Assembly (NCBI GenBank): GCA_035388825.1
Contig: DAOOQQ010000020.1
Coordinates: forward strand, 1-64,000
Length of the DNA stretch: 64,000 nucleotides
Origin: MWAR01 sp035388825
GTDB lineage: Bacteria; Muiribacteriota; Ozemobacteria; Ozemobacterales; Ozemobacteraceae
Direction: 5' to 3'
Position 1 is the stretch's first letter, and each line of letters starts with the position of its first letter. Positions 27,294-35,131 of the stretch are shown here, in pieces. The translations under genes were made by a program, and so were the position numbers. The notes beneath the pieces are model-generated. The model made no database searches. It was not told the DNA's origin and saw nothing but the letters and a program-made list of their open reading frames with translations.

Positions 27294-29156
27294 ATGACTT
27301 CCGCCGCCCTGTTCGTGCTGTGTGGTGCAAACACGCTGGCGATGGTCGCCATGAACGCGTGCACCTTGCCCGGAACGGCGCTTCCGGGAGTCTATGGTGC
27401 CGCCCTCGTGGCCGCCGCGATGCTTGCACGGCTGCTTCGAGATCACCTTCCCCGGTTCGACGAGCGCATGGCGGGAACGTCCTGGCGCCGGCTTCTCCTG
27501 CCGCTGCTCGCCGTCACGTTCGTTCTGCTGCTGGCACCCCGCGCCGTCTATCTCACGGAGCCGTTCACCGGGCTCTGCATCGATCCCGTCTGCTGGGATG
27601 ACTACTGGCACATCCAGGAAATCACGGCGCTGACGGACGCCCCCGCCTTTCCCGTCCGCGCCCCGGACCAGCCGGACAAATGGCTTTCCTTCTACTACGC
27701 CCCCTGGATGCTCCCGGCCACCCTCTGGCATCTGCTTCCGGCCGGCTGGAAGACCGTCAAGATCGCCCTGTTCCTCGGCTGGACCGTGACTGCCGGCCTC
27801 GCCCTCGCGTTCCTCGTCGTGGGGGCCTCGCGATTCGCCGTGTCCCGCGCGATGTTCGCGATGCTCCTCTATCTCGTGTTCTGGCAGTGCGGCGCCCGCT
27901 CCATCTTCGCCGTTTTCGAGCCGCTGGCATCGCACGAATGGTGGCTGGCGAGGGTGGGTTCGAGCCTGGGACTCGGAACCGTCGCGTCGGGAACCATCTG
28001 GGCGGTGCATCATCTGATCTCGGCCGCGGCGGTGCTCCTGGCAATCATGATTGCCGAATCGTATCTTGCCACCGGCCGGGGAAGCCGGATCACGACCATT
28101 CTGGGAACGGGGCTCCTGATGGCTTCGGCCGTGCTCGGAAGCACATTCACCGTCATCGGAGGGCTCCCGCTGCTCGGCTGGTGGATCTCCCGCCACGGCC
28201 GGGCCGGCGCCCGCCTCGCCGCCCTTACCGCCGCCGCGGCCACGATGTTCGTCCTGCCGGTCTCGTGGCTGTTTCTCGGCCGCGACATCGCGTTGCGGGC
28301 AGCCTGGGGGGGCGTTCTGTCCAACATCGCGTCGGAATGGCCCCCGAGTGTGATATGTGTGATAATATTATATGCCCTGATCGTGACGGCGGATGTCGGG
28401 CTGCCGATGATCGCGGCCTGGGGCTGCTTGATCCCGAGCCGGCCGGGCCCCACGGCGTCGCCGGCCTCCTTCGATCATCCGACGGGTCAGCTCGCCCCTG
28501 CGCGCGTCAGGGAGGCTTGCCGCATCGTTCCCTGGGCCGTCGCGGCGCTTGCCATCCCGTTTTTCCTGCTGGGTCAGGGAACCTCGAACAATCTTGCGCT
28601 CCGGGGAACCCTGCTGCCGATCCTGGCACTGACACCCGTTGCGGCTTTCCGCCTGGCACCGTATCTGCGTAAGCTGCCGTTCCTGCTGCTGACCGTGGTT
28701 CTCGCCCTCGGAACTGCCTCGGAGATCTCCGCGTGTTGGGCGCGGGCCATTCAGAGCCTGCAGCCCGCCCCTGCGACCCGATCCCTCCGGGCGGCCCTGT
28801 TGCGACTGAACCTGGGATTGATCCGGCCGGACGATGAGGGCGTCAGGAAGCCCGGAGGCATCCCCCGGGCCGCGATCGGGGCTGCCGTGACCGGGCGGGT
28901 CCCCGATCCGGGCGTCGGGGCGGCGGTGCCGATGGCGCCGCTGTTGCGCATGGTGTTCGGCAGCACGGCAAGCCTCTCCGCGAGACTCGATGCCGCACCC
29001 GACCGGCGCCTCAGATACCTCGCCGAGCGCCGTATTCCCCCCGCCCGATGCCCAGACGGCAGGCTTCGACCGCTTCCCCTGGCTGCCCTGGAGCTCGCCA
29101 ACGACGGGCCCTTCGGCCCCTGGGCCTGGCAGAGGAAGGAAATCATTGCCGAATGA
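27294..29156 (+). CDS. Polytopic membrane protein, possible GT-C-type transferase
   Basis: The 620-aa protein has about 11-13 hydrophobic helices. The first large loop contains DDYWH (about residue 102) followed by DKWLSFYYAPWML. An acidic pair in the first extracytoplasmic loop is typical of GT-C glycosyltransferases that use lipid-linked sugars, but no closer match can be named. The C-terminal about 100 residues are soluble. An AT-rich patch encoding VICVIILYA is at 28351-28375. It is followed by the PHP gene in the same direction. Confidence 0.65.
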   Translation: MTSAALFVLCGANTLAMVAMNACTLPGTALPGVYGAALVAAAMLARLLRDHLPRFDERMAGTSWRRLLLPLLAVTFVLLLAPRAVYLTEPFTGLCIDPVCWDDYWHIQEITALTDAPAFPVRAPDQPDKWLSFYYAPWMLPATLWHLLPAGWKTVKIALFLGWTVTAGLALAFLVVGASRFAVSRAMFAMLLYLVFWQCGARSIFAVFEPLASHEWWLARVGSSLGLGTVASGTIWAVHHLISAAAVLLAIMIAESYLATGRGSRITTILGTGLLMASAVLGSTFTVIGGLPLLGWWISRHGRAGARLAALTAAAATMFVLPVSWLFLGRDIALRAAWGGVLSNIASEWPPSVICVIILYALIVTADVGLPMIAAWGCLIPSRPGPTASPASFDHPTGQLAPARVREACRIVPWAVAALAIPFFLLGQGTSNNLALRGTLLPILALTPVAAFRLAPYLRKLPFLLLTVVLALGTASEISACWARAIQSLQPAPATRSLRAALLRLNLGLIRPDDEGVRKPGGIPRAAIGAAVTGRVPDPGVGAAVPMAPLLRMVFGSTASLSARLDAAPDRRLRYLAERRIPPARCPDGRLRPLPLAALELANDGPFGPWAWQRKEIIAE

Positions 29157-29181
29157 GCGAAAGCACGGATGAGGCTCTCCC

Positions 29182-29943
29182 ATGGACGGCGAGACAGAAG
29201 GGCCGGTCTGTGGTTTCATGTCAGCGATGAGACGGCGCATCAACCTCCATAATCACACGACCTTCTCCGACGGGCGGTACACCGTTCCCGAGATCGTTGC
29301 CGAGGCGGCACGGGCCGGCCTCGAGGGGGTGGGCATCAGCGACCACTTCTACACGCGCAAGGTATTCCGCCGGCAGGAGCCGGAGAGGTGGCTGAACTCG
29401 GTCTGGACCGAATACCTGGCCGAAGCCGACCGGTGGCGCATGGCCAATTCCCCGCAACTGAAAATCTGGTTCGGCACCGAGCTCGACTCGTGCCTCGACC
29501 GGGTCGGGATGGCGCTCGGGGAGCTTCCGTGGCCCGAGATCAACCGTCTCGATTATCTGCTGATCGAGTATCTGGGCGAAGACGAGGTGGGCGGCATGCC
29601 GCTCGAAGGGCTTGCACGGCTGCGGGAATGGTGTCGTATTCCCGTGATCGTCGCCCATCCGGCGATCGACCTGCTCGAAGATTCGTTGCGGCTGGGGCCG
29701 CTGTGTGATATGGTACGGCGGTTCGGATACGGCCTCGAGATGCCGGGCGGAAGTCGGAATCCCTGGTACTGGGCGCGGCGTGACCCGGGGGTGCTGCGCG
29801 ATCTGTACCTGACCATCGGAACCGACACGCACGAGCGGCTCGGGGATGTGGGCGAGATCGGGAAGTGTCTCTCGTTCCTCGAAGGGAACGGGCTGATCGA
29901 CCGGCTGGCCGACCCGGACAGACTTGCGGAGGGCATCCGATGA
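29182..29943 (+). CDS. PHP-domain phosphoesterase
   Basis: The protein (253 aa from this ATG) has the PHP signature HNHTTFSDG near residue 19 and GISDHF near 50. IVAHPAIDLL and GTDTHERLGDV follow as later metal-binding motifs. PHP proteins hydrolyse phosphoester bonds with two or three metal ions, as in histidinol phosphatase or RNase/oligonucleotide phosphatases. Starts at 29218 or 29227 would place the motif closer to the N-terminus, as is usual; none has a strong ribosome-binding site. The stop overlaps the next gene as ATGA. Confidence 0.85.
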   Translation: MDGETEGPVCGFMSAMRRRINLHNHTTFSDGRYTVPEIVAEAARAGLEGVGISDHFYTRKVFRRQEPERWLNSVWTEYLAEADRWRMANSPQLKIWFGTELDSCLDRVGMALGELPWPEINRLDYLLIEYLGEDEVGGMPLEGLARLREWCRIPVIVAHPAIDLLEDSLRLGPLCDMVRRFGYGLEMPGGSRNPWYWARRDPGVLRDLYLTIGTDTHERLGDVGEIGKCLSFLEGNGLIDRLADPDRLAEGIR

Positions 29944-30227
29944 ACAGCGAAAAACGCGAACGTGTGGTCATCACGGCGCTTGGCGCCAACAAGCCCGGCG
30001 TGCTTGCCGGCATCACGAAGACGATTGCCGAGAGCAACGTCAACGTCGAGGACGTCACCCAGAAGATCATGCAGGACCTGTTCGCCCTCATGATGGTGAC
30101 GGACGTCGCCCAGGCGAACTGCAGCTTCGACGAGTTCCAGTCGCGGATGCAGAAGTCGGCCGACGAGCTGAAGGTGAAGATTTTCATCCAGCACGAGGAC
30201 GTGTTCAAATTCATGCACCGGCTGTGA
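29940..30227 (+). CDS. ACT-domain protein, UPF0237 family
   Basis: The 95-aa protein consists of one ACT domain. ALGANKPGVLAGITKTIAE is the ligand-binding loop and helix, and NVNVEDVTQKIMQDLFALMM the second half. It matches the small ACT proteins usually encoded next to DUF711, as here. It is translationally coupled to the PHP gene and 15 bp before the DUF711 gene. It probably senses a small metabolite and may regulate its neighbour. Confidence 0.92.
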   Translation: MNSEKRERVVITALGANKPGVLAGITKTIAESNVNVEDVTQKIMQDLFALMMVTDVAQANCSFDEFQSRMQKSADELKVKIFIQHEDVFKFMHRL

Positions 30228-30242
30228 GCCGCGGAGCGCGCC

Positions 30243-31604
30243 ATGTCTTACAGTCTTGAAGAAGTCATTGAACTGATCACCGCGGTCGGTGTCGAAACCT
30301 TCGACATCCGGACGATCACGGTGGGCGTCTCGCTGCTCACCTGCGCCGATGAGGATGTCGACCGGTGCGCCGCGAAGGTTTACGAGAAGGTGATGCGCAC
30401 GGCGGCCAACCTGGTGCCGACCGCGAAGGCGATCGAGCGCAAGTTCGGCATTCCGATCGTCAACAAGCGCATCTCGGTGAGTCCGATCGCCCAGATCGCC
30501 GGAGCCTGCAAGGGCGACACCGTCGTTCCGATCGCCGCGGCTCTCGACCGGGCCGCGACCGAGCTGGGCGTCGATTTCGTCGGCGGCTTCACGGCCAACA
30601 TCCAGAAAGGGTTCACGCGCGGCGACCAACTACTCGTCAACTCGATTCCGGATGCGCTGAGCACGACGAAACGGGTCTGCTCGAGCGTCAACGTGGGCAG
30701 CTCGGCGGCCGGCATCAACATGGACGGCGTGTATCGCATGGCCCAGATCATGAAGGAAACGGCCGAGCGAACGCGTGACAGCGACGGGCTCGGCTGTGCC
30801 AAGCTGGTCATCTTCTGCAACCAGCCCGAGGACAACCCGTTCATGGCCGGCGCCTGTCACGGGGTCGGCGAGGCCGAGGCGATCCTGCACGTGGGCATCT
30901 CGGGCCCGGGCGTGGTGCGGGCGGCGCTGGCGAACTCGGGCGCGCTGGATTTCGGCGAGCTGTCCGAGCTGATCAAGAAGACGAGTTTCAAGATCACGCG
31001 GGTGGGCGAGCTGGTGGGCCGCGAAGCTTCGCGCATGATGGGCATCCCGTTCGGCGTGACCGATCTGTCGCTGGCCCCGACGCCGGCTGAAGGCGACTCG
31101 ATCGCCGACATCCTCGAAGCGATGGGGCTGGAGCGAACCGGTTGCCACGGAACGACGGCGGCGCTGGCGCTGCTGAACGACGCGGTCAAGAAGGGCGGCG
31201 TGATGGCCTGCACGTATGCGGGCGGCCTTTCGGGCGCGTTCATCCCGGTCACCGAGGATGCGAGCATGTGCCGCGCGGTCGAGGAGGGTGTCCTGACGAT
31301 CCAGAAGCTCGAGGCGATGACCTGCGTCTGCTCGGTCGGCCTCGACATGGTCGCCATCCCCGGTGATACGAGCGTCGATGTGCTGGCCGGCATCATTGCC
31401 GACGAGATGGCGATCGGCATGATCAACCACAAGACGACCGCCGTCCGGCTCATTCCGGTGCCGGGAAAGAAAGCGGGCGATATCGTCGATTTCGGCGGCC
31501 TGCTCGGGAAGGGCCCGATCATGGATGTCGTGCGCCAGTCGCCGGCCGGCTTCGTGAAGCGCGGCGGCCGCATCCCGGCCCCGATCCACAGCATGAAAAA
31601 CTGA
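30243..31604 (+). CDS. DUF711/UPF0210 family protein
   Basis: The 453-aa protein begins MSYSLEEVIELI and shows the family's ISVSPIAQIAGA, then the SSVNVGSSAAGINMDGVYRM region and a C-terminal GGRIPAPIHS. Members have a fold related to glycyl-radical enzymes but no known activity. The conserved ACT-DUF711 pair suggests a regulated cytoplasmic enzyme. Length and sequence are typical. A short gap from the ACT gene indicates one transcript. Confidence 0.93.
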   Translation: MSYSLEEVIELITAVGVETFDIRTITVGVSLLTCADEDVDRCAAKVYEKVMRTAANLVPTAKAIERKFGIPIVNKRISVSPIAQIAGACKGDTVVPIAAALDRAATELGVDFVGGFTANIQKGFTRGDQLLVNSIPDALSTTKRVCSSVNVGSSAAGINMDGVYRMAQIMKETAERTRDSDGLGCAKLVIFCNQPEDNPFMAGACHGVGEAEAILHVGISGPGVVRAALANSGALDFGELSELIKKTSFKITRVGELVGREASRMMGIPFGVTDLSLAPTPAEGDSIADILEAMGLERTGCHGTTAALALLNDAVKKGGVMACTYAGGLSGAFIPVTEDASMCRAVEEGVLTIQKLEAMTCVCSVGLDMVAIPGDTSVDVLAGIIADEMAIGMINHKTTAVRLIPVPGKKAGDIVDFGGLLGKGPIMDVVRQSPAGFVKRGGRIPAPIHSMKN

Positions 31605-31628
31605 CAGAACCTCCTGGAATGTTCCTGT

Positions 31629-31653
31629 AGGGGCGGGTTTCAAACCCGCCCCT
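31629..31653. repeat. Palindromic intergenic repeat, copy after DUF711
   Basis: AGGGGCGGGTTT and AAACCCGCCCCT flank a single C. The core GGGGCGG...CCGCCCC recalls the element at 24468. There is no T-run, so it is a REP-like repeat rather than a standard terminator, though it may still fold in RNA. Confidence 0.55.
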
Positions 31654-31767
31654 CCGTCATTGTCGGGAAACATATTTCGTTACGGCGCGCCAAACGGGCG
31701 GATCACGATCCGTTCGGGTTGCCGTTCCCGATCCAAATAATAAATCAAACAATATTATTCTAAAGGG

Positions 31768-31795
31768 TTGAACGGTTTGGAATATGTGGTATCCT
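31768..31795 (+). promoter_or_regulatory. Promoter of the lipoprotein gene
   Basis: TTGAAC (31768-31773) and TATCCT (31790-31795) are 16 nt apart, 50 bp before the start at 31846. A 33-bp AT-rich stretch (31732-31764) directly upstream could act as an UP element. Confidence 0.5.
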
Positions 31796-31845
31796 CTTCG
31801 GGAGATCGGAATATCCGAAACATTATGCTCGAAGAGGAGATGGAG

Positions 31846-33000
31846 ATGCGGTTTTTCACGAAGGTTTTGTTCGCCCTGGTCTGTTCCTTTGCCCTCGTCA
31901 TCAGTCTCACCGGCTGCGACCTGTTCGGCGGCGACGACGACAACGATGCTGCCGGTACCGGCACGGTCACGATCCAGGGCAATGTCGTCGATACGGAGAA
32001 TGTCAAAATCAACGGCGCGCAGTTGACGACCGGCGATGTCACGACGACGTCCGCTGGTGGCGCCTTCACCCTGGCGAATGTGGCCGTTCCTTCCGACGGG
32101 ATCGTGAAAATCACGATCAGCCGGAATGGCAGCCTGACGACCTATGCCTTTGAGCCGGGGACAAGCGGTCAGACGCTCGTGGCGACCTATACCCTGAAGA
32201 CGGTTGCTGCCGGAAGCGTTCACAACGCTGTCAACATGGGCGTGCAGCAGGCTCTTACGGATGACGGCCGGCAGGATACCAAAAAAGCCAAGGTCGAGTT
32301 CGCCGCCAACAGCATTCTCGATGCGAATGGAACCCCGGTGGTTTCCGCGGACATCACGATTGTCACCCAGGTGCCTGGGGATGCGGGGTATGCCGACACC
32401 TTCCCCGGTGTGTTCGCGGGCGTCTGCACCAGCGGCTCGACGACCCCCTTCGAGAGTTTCGGCTTCGTGAATGTCGATCTGGGTGCCGGGAACAAGCTCG
32501 ATCCCTCGAAACCCGCAACGCTTACGATTCCGGTTGGTGACGGTAACGTCCCGACGGAACCTACGATTCCGCTCTGGTCCTTTGATCCGGCTACCGGCAA
32601 GTGGAAAGAGGAAGGCCTCGCGACGCGGCAGGTCGTTGGCGGAAATGTCTTCTATGTCGGTCAGGTAACCCATTTCACGTTCTACAATCTCGATAGGCCC
32701 TTCACCGGCGGCAGCTTTGTCGTCAAGGTGGCGAGCGGATCCGAATTCGTTTCCGGCGCCAAAGTGACGATCACCTCGACCTCGAGCCCTGACAAGACGG
32801 GTGGCGTCTGGCAGGACATCAAGTTCACCGGCAGCGATGGGAAGGCCACGTTCATGGTTCCGGCCGGAAGTCTCGATGTTCTCGCAGAAAAAGATGGGAA
32901 GCAGGCGTGGGGCTATATGTATGACCAGACCGGAATGAATGCGAGCATGACGGTCGACATGGCTGGATTTCATCATCATGAATTCTGGAACAAGCGCTGA
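31846..33000 (+). CDS. Lipoprotein with beta-sandwich domains
   Basis: The 384-aa protein has a lipoprotein signal (residues 1-23) with lipobox LTGC, so Cys24 is the lipid-modified residue. An acidic Asp-rich stretch follows at once. The body is beta-rich: a carboxypeptidase-regulatory-like domain (about 35-110), a ZU5-like region (about 140-240, with FSFDPATGKW-type strand patterns) and a last beta domain. The start is the ATG at 31846, 6 nt after GAAGAGGAG. It is anchored in the inner or outer membrane. The function is unknown; a terminator follows. Confidence 0.8.
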   Translation: MRFFTKVLFALVCSFALVISLTGCDLFGGDDDNDAAGTGTVTIQGNVVDTENVKINGAQLTTGDVTTTSAGGAFTLANVAVPSDGIVKITISRNGSLTTYAFEPGTSGQTLVATYTLKTVAAGSVHNAVNMGVQQALTDDGRQDTKKAKVEFAANSILDANGTPVVSADITIVTQVPGDAGYADTFPGVFAGVCTSGSTTPFESFGFVNVDLGAGNKLDPSKPATLTIPVGDGNVPTEPTIPLWSFDPATGKWKEEGLATRQVVGGNVFYVGQVTHFTFYNLDRPFTGGSFVVKVASGSEFVSGAKVTITSTSSPDKTGGVWQDIKFTGSDGKATFMVPAGSLDVLAEKDGKQAWGYMYDQTGMNASMTVDMAGFHHHEFWNKR

Positions 33001-33024
33001 TTCGTTCTGATCTTTCTTGAAACG

Positions 33025-33052
33025 GGCCGCACGGAAACGTGCGGCCTGTTTT
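33025..33052 (+). terminator. Rho-independent terminator of the lipoprotein gene
   Basis: GGCCGCACG (33025-33033) pairs perfectly with CGTGCGGCC (33038-33046) around a GAAA tetraloop, followed by TGTTTT. It lies 24 bp after the stop. Confidence 0.9.
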
Positions 33053-33127
33053 GCTTCGGGTTGGAACGAGGAGCCGTCGTAGCGAGGGGCGCTCGGAAGC
33101 TACGGTCTTGGACTTGGCTTTCCGTGG

Positions 33128-33154
33128 TTGCGAGGCGATGTAACATGTTACAAT
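33128..33154 (+). promoter_or_regulatory. Toxin-antitoxin promoter with palindromic operator
   Basis: TGTAACATGTTACA (33139-33152) is a perfect 14-bp palindrome that overlaps the -10 candidate TACAAT (33149-33154). TTGCGA (33128-33133) is the best -35, 15 nt away. The site is where a ribbon-helix-helix antitoxin would bind to repress its own operon. Confidence 0.55.
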
Positions 33155-33178
33155 GGCATAAAACTGACGAGGAGAATT

Positions 33179-33421
33179 ATGGCAGTCGGAGAGAAACGAG
33201 AGCGGCTGACGATCGATGTCACGCCGGAAATACATCGGAAAATCAAATCTTACGCGGCTTCTCGGGGCAAATCGCTCCGGGAGTTCGTGCTGGAGAGCAT
33301 CAAAACCCAGATGGAACGCGATTCTGAAGTGGAGGATCTCCGGGCGATGACGATCAAGCCGACCACCATTCTGAAGGACCTCTGGGATAATGACTCCGAC
33401 TCGGCGTATGACGAAATATAG
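33179..33421 (+). CDS. Ribbon-helix-helix antitoxin
   Basis: The 80-aa protein starts after GACGAGGAGAA. Residues 8-45 form a ribbon-helix-helix DNA-binding fold (RLTIDVTPEIHRKIKSYAAS, then GKSLREFVLESI). An acidic C-terminal tail (about 48-80) would wrap and block the toxin. It overlaps the toxin gene by 32 bp. It should repress the operon through the palindrome just upstream. Confidence 0.82.
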   Translation: MAVGEKRERLTIDVTPEIHRKIKSYAASRGKSLREFVLESIKTQMERDSEVEDLRAMTIKPTTILKDLWDNDSDSAYDEI

Positions 33422-33746
33422 GAAAGGCGATATCGTCCTTGCTCAGATCGTTTTCACGGATGGCACGGCGACAAAAAAACGTCCTGTGGCCATTTTAAGC
33501 GGTAAAGCGTTCAACGACCGCCGTGAAGAGGTTGTGGTTGCCGCAATCACCAGCAACACCACTCGGAAAATCATTGGAGACAATCGAATCAGAGACTGGC
33601 AGGAAGCCGGTTTGCTGCTTCCGTCGACCATGACGGGTATTCTGTTCACCATCAAAAAGCAGCTTCTGGGAAAAACTCTCGGCTCTCTCTCTTCCTTTGA
33701 TTGCGAGCGCATGAATCAGAAGTTCAGAGACATCCTCGAACTGTAA
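33390..33746 (+). CDS. PemK/MazF-family toxin
   Basis: The 118-aa protein (112 aa from the second ATG at 33408) matches PemK/MazF endoribonucleases: YRKGDIVLAQIVFTDGTATK, then RPVAILS and the SNTTR segment. These toxins cleave mRNA at short sites. The family usually begins close to YxxGDIV, favouring 33408, but AAGGA upstream favours 33390. Pairing with the overlapping antitoxin gene supports the call. Confidence 0.82.
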   Translation: MTPTRRMTKYRKGDIVLAQIVFTDGTATKKRPVAILSGKAFNDRREEVVVAAITSNTTRKIIGDNRIRDWQEAGLLLPSTMTGILFTIKKQLLGKTLGSLSSFDCERMNQKFRDILEL

Positions 33747-33909
33747 GTGAGCGTCTGGTTTTTCGGCGGGGTGGGTGCCGCTTTTTTGGCGATCCGTCTG
33801 GCTGGGGCGGGCAAACCCCTGCATGCAAGCCGGTTTTGATATTGGTACAAAGATTGCTTCGTTCCTCCGTCACGACAAGAGAATTGGGTTACCGACAGGA
33901 GGAGTTTTC

Positions 33910-34734
33910 ATGAAGCGCATGATTCTGACCGGGGTTCTGGCAATCGCTATTTCCATTCCATGCTGGGCCGGCTATCCCGGCGATTGGTCCGACCAGGCGG
34001 GGCAGAGTTCCCAGTCTGGCCAGAGCGGCCAGAGCTCCCAGTCCGGTCAGTCGGGCCAGTGTGGTCAGGAAGATCCCTGGGGAAACCCGGGCCAGTCGGG
34101 TCAGAGCGGCCAAAGCAGCCAGGCCGGCCAGTATGGCCAGACGGGCGGCGGGGTGTGTGAACAGCCTCCTCTGGAGCCCGTTTTCGACCCGGCGAAGCTT
34201 CAGGCGGTCATCAGCCTGCTGAGCATGATCGAAAGCGACCTCGCCATGTGCGCCGCCGGCTCCGGCCGGTGGGCGGACAACCTGATGGCGATCGGCCACA
34301 TCAACAGCGCCCGCTCGGCCCTCGAGCGCGCCCCGATGGAGCCTGCGTGGCGGCCTCTGCTCGCCGAGATCCATGAGCGGCTCGGCCGCATCCGCTTCCA
34401 TCTCCTGATGAACGACGACATGAACGCCCGTATGATGATGGCTGAAGTCCAGGCCGTCGTGCGCTCGACGATGCAGGTGCTTCTGATCAATGCCGGCAAC
34501 GGCGGTGTGATCCGGCCTCCGTCCTCGACCACCCAGCAGCCCCGCGTCGTCGTGATCCCCCGGATCCCCACCACCGGCGGCAGCTACGGTTCGAACTCGA
34601 ACTCCGGCTCTGGCTGGGGCTCCTCCTGGGGAAGCGGCTGGGCGTCCGGCTGGGGCAACGGCGGAACCCAGCTTCCCCCCGGCACCATGCAGCCGACCGG
34701 TCCGCAGTATCCGCCGCTTCCGCCGACCAACTGA
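33910..34734 (+). CDS. Secreted Gln/Ser/Gly-rich repeat protein
   Basis: The 274-aa protein has a signal peptide (1-20, ending CWA). Low-complexity SGQSGQSSQ-type repeats span about 25-80. A helical domain follows (about 88-195, with NLMAIGHINSARSALE and FHLLMNDDMNARMMM). The C-terminal part (about 205-274) is rich in Gly, Ser, Trp and Pro. GACAGGAGGAG precedes the ATG. It is secreted or surface-exposed; the repeats may be adhesive or assembly-prone. A strong hairpin follows the gene. Confidence 0.75.
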   Translation: MKRMILTGVLAIAISIPCWAGYPGDWSDQAGQSSQSGQSGQSSQSGQSGQCGQEDPWGNPGQSGQSGQSSQAGQYGQTGGGVCEQPPLEPVFDPAKLQAVISLLSMIESDLAMCAAGSGRWADNLMAIGHINSARSALERAPMEPAWRPLLAEIHERLGRIRFHLLMNDDMNARMMMAEVQAVVRSTMQVLLINAGNGGVIRPPSSTTQQPRVVVIPRIPTTGGSYGSNSNSGSGWGSSWGSGWASGWGNGGTQLPPGTMQPTGPQYPPLPPTN

Positions 34735-34763
34735 ACACTCGCCCAGTCAGCTCGCGAAATCCG

Positions 34764-34790
34764 GAAGCCACCCCAGACCGGGGTGGCTTC
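34764..34790 (+). terminator. Terminator after the Gln/Ser/Gly-rich gene
   Basis: GAAGCCACCCC (34764-34774) pairs with GGGGTGGCTTC (34780-34790) around a 5-nt loop, followed by GTTGTCTT. The T content of the tail is modest. Confidence 0.7.
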
Positions 34791-34837
34791 GTTGTCTTCC
34801 GTGATCTCCTGCCACGGGCAGGCAATGTCGCGCAGCT

Positions 34838-35131
34838 TCAGGAGGGCCGGGCAAACAGCCTCAACAGAATCGAGGCGATCAGAAACACCGGGGCAAGCAG
34901 CAGGGCGAGTGCATAGGTCGCGAAATAGGCCAGACCGAGGATATTTGCGGCGATGTCGGCAGGATCCCCCGTCGGCGACGTGCCGCTGATCACACAGGTG
35001 TACTCCCGCAGTCCCGCGAAATGACAGAGGGCGAACAGGATCAGCAGCATCACGGCGCGGTCGAAAAACCCGCGCGGCGAACAGACGGGGGCGCCGGAAA
35101 GGCTACTGGTGAGGGTTTTCCAGATGTTCAC
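34838..35131 (-). CDS. Small membrane protein with two transmembrane helices
   Basis: The 97-aa protein begins at a GTG that overlaps the upstream stop (GTGA), with GGAGGTG as ribosome-binding site. Hydrophobic segments lie at about 26-45 and 66-92, separated by a loop (CVISGTSPTGDPADIAANI). It is coupled to the 35128 membrane-anchored protein and probably works with it. No family is recognised. Confidence 0.65.
   Translation of the reverse strand: MNIWKTLTSSLSGAPVCSPRGFFDRAVMLLILFALCHFAGLREYTCVISGTSPTGDPADIAANILGLAYFATYALALLLAPVFLIASILLRLFARPS

Noticed and set aside
27180..28196. N-terminal extension of the 25128 gene into 28196
   Set aside because: It crosses an AT-rich promoter region and is antisense to the 27294 membrane protein; the real start has signal peptide and GGAGG.
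31629..31653. Palindrome after DUF711 as a Rho-independent terminator
   Set aside because: No T-run follows on either strand and the core recurs elsewhere, so a dispersed repeat fits better.
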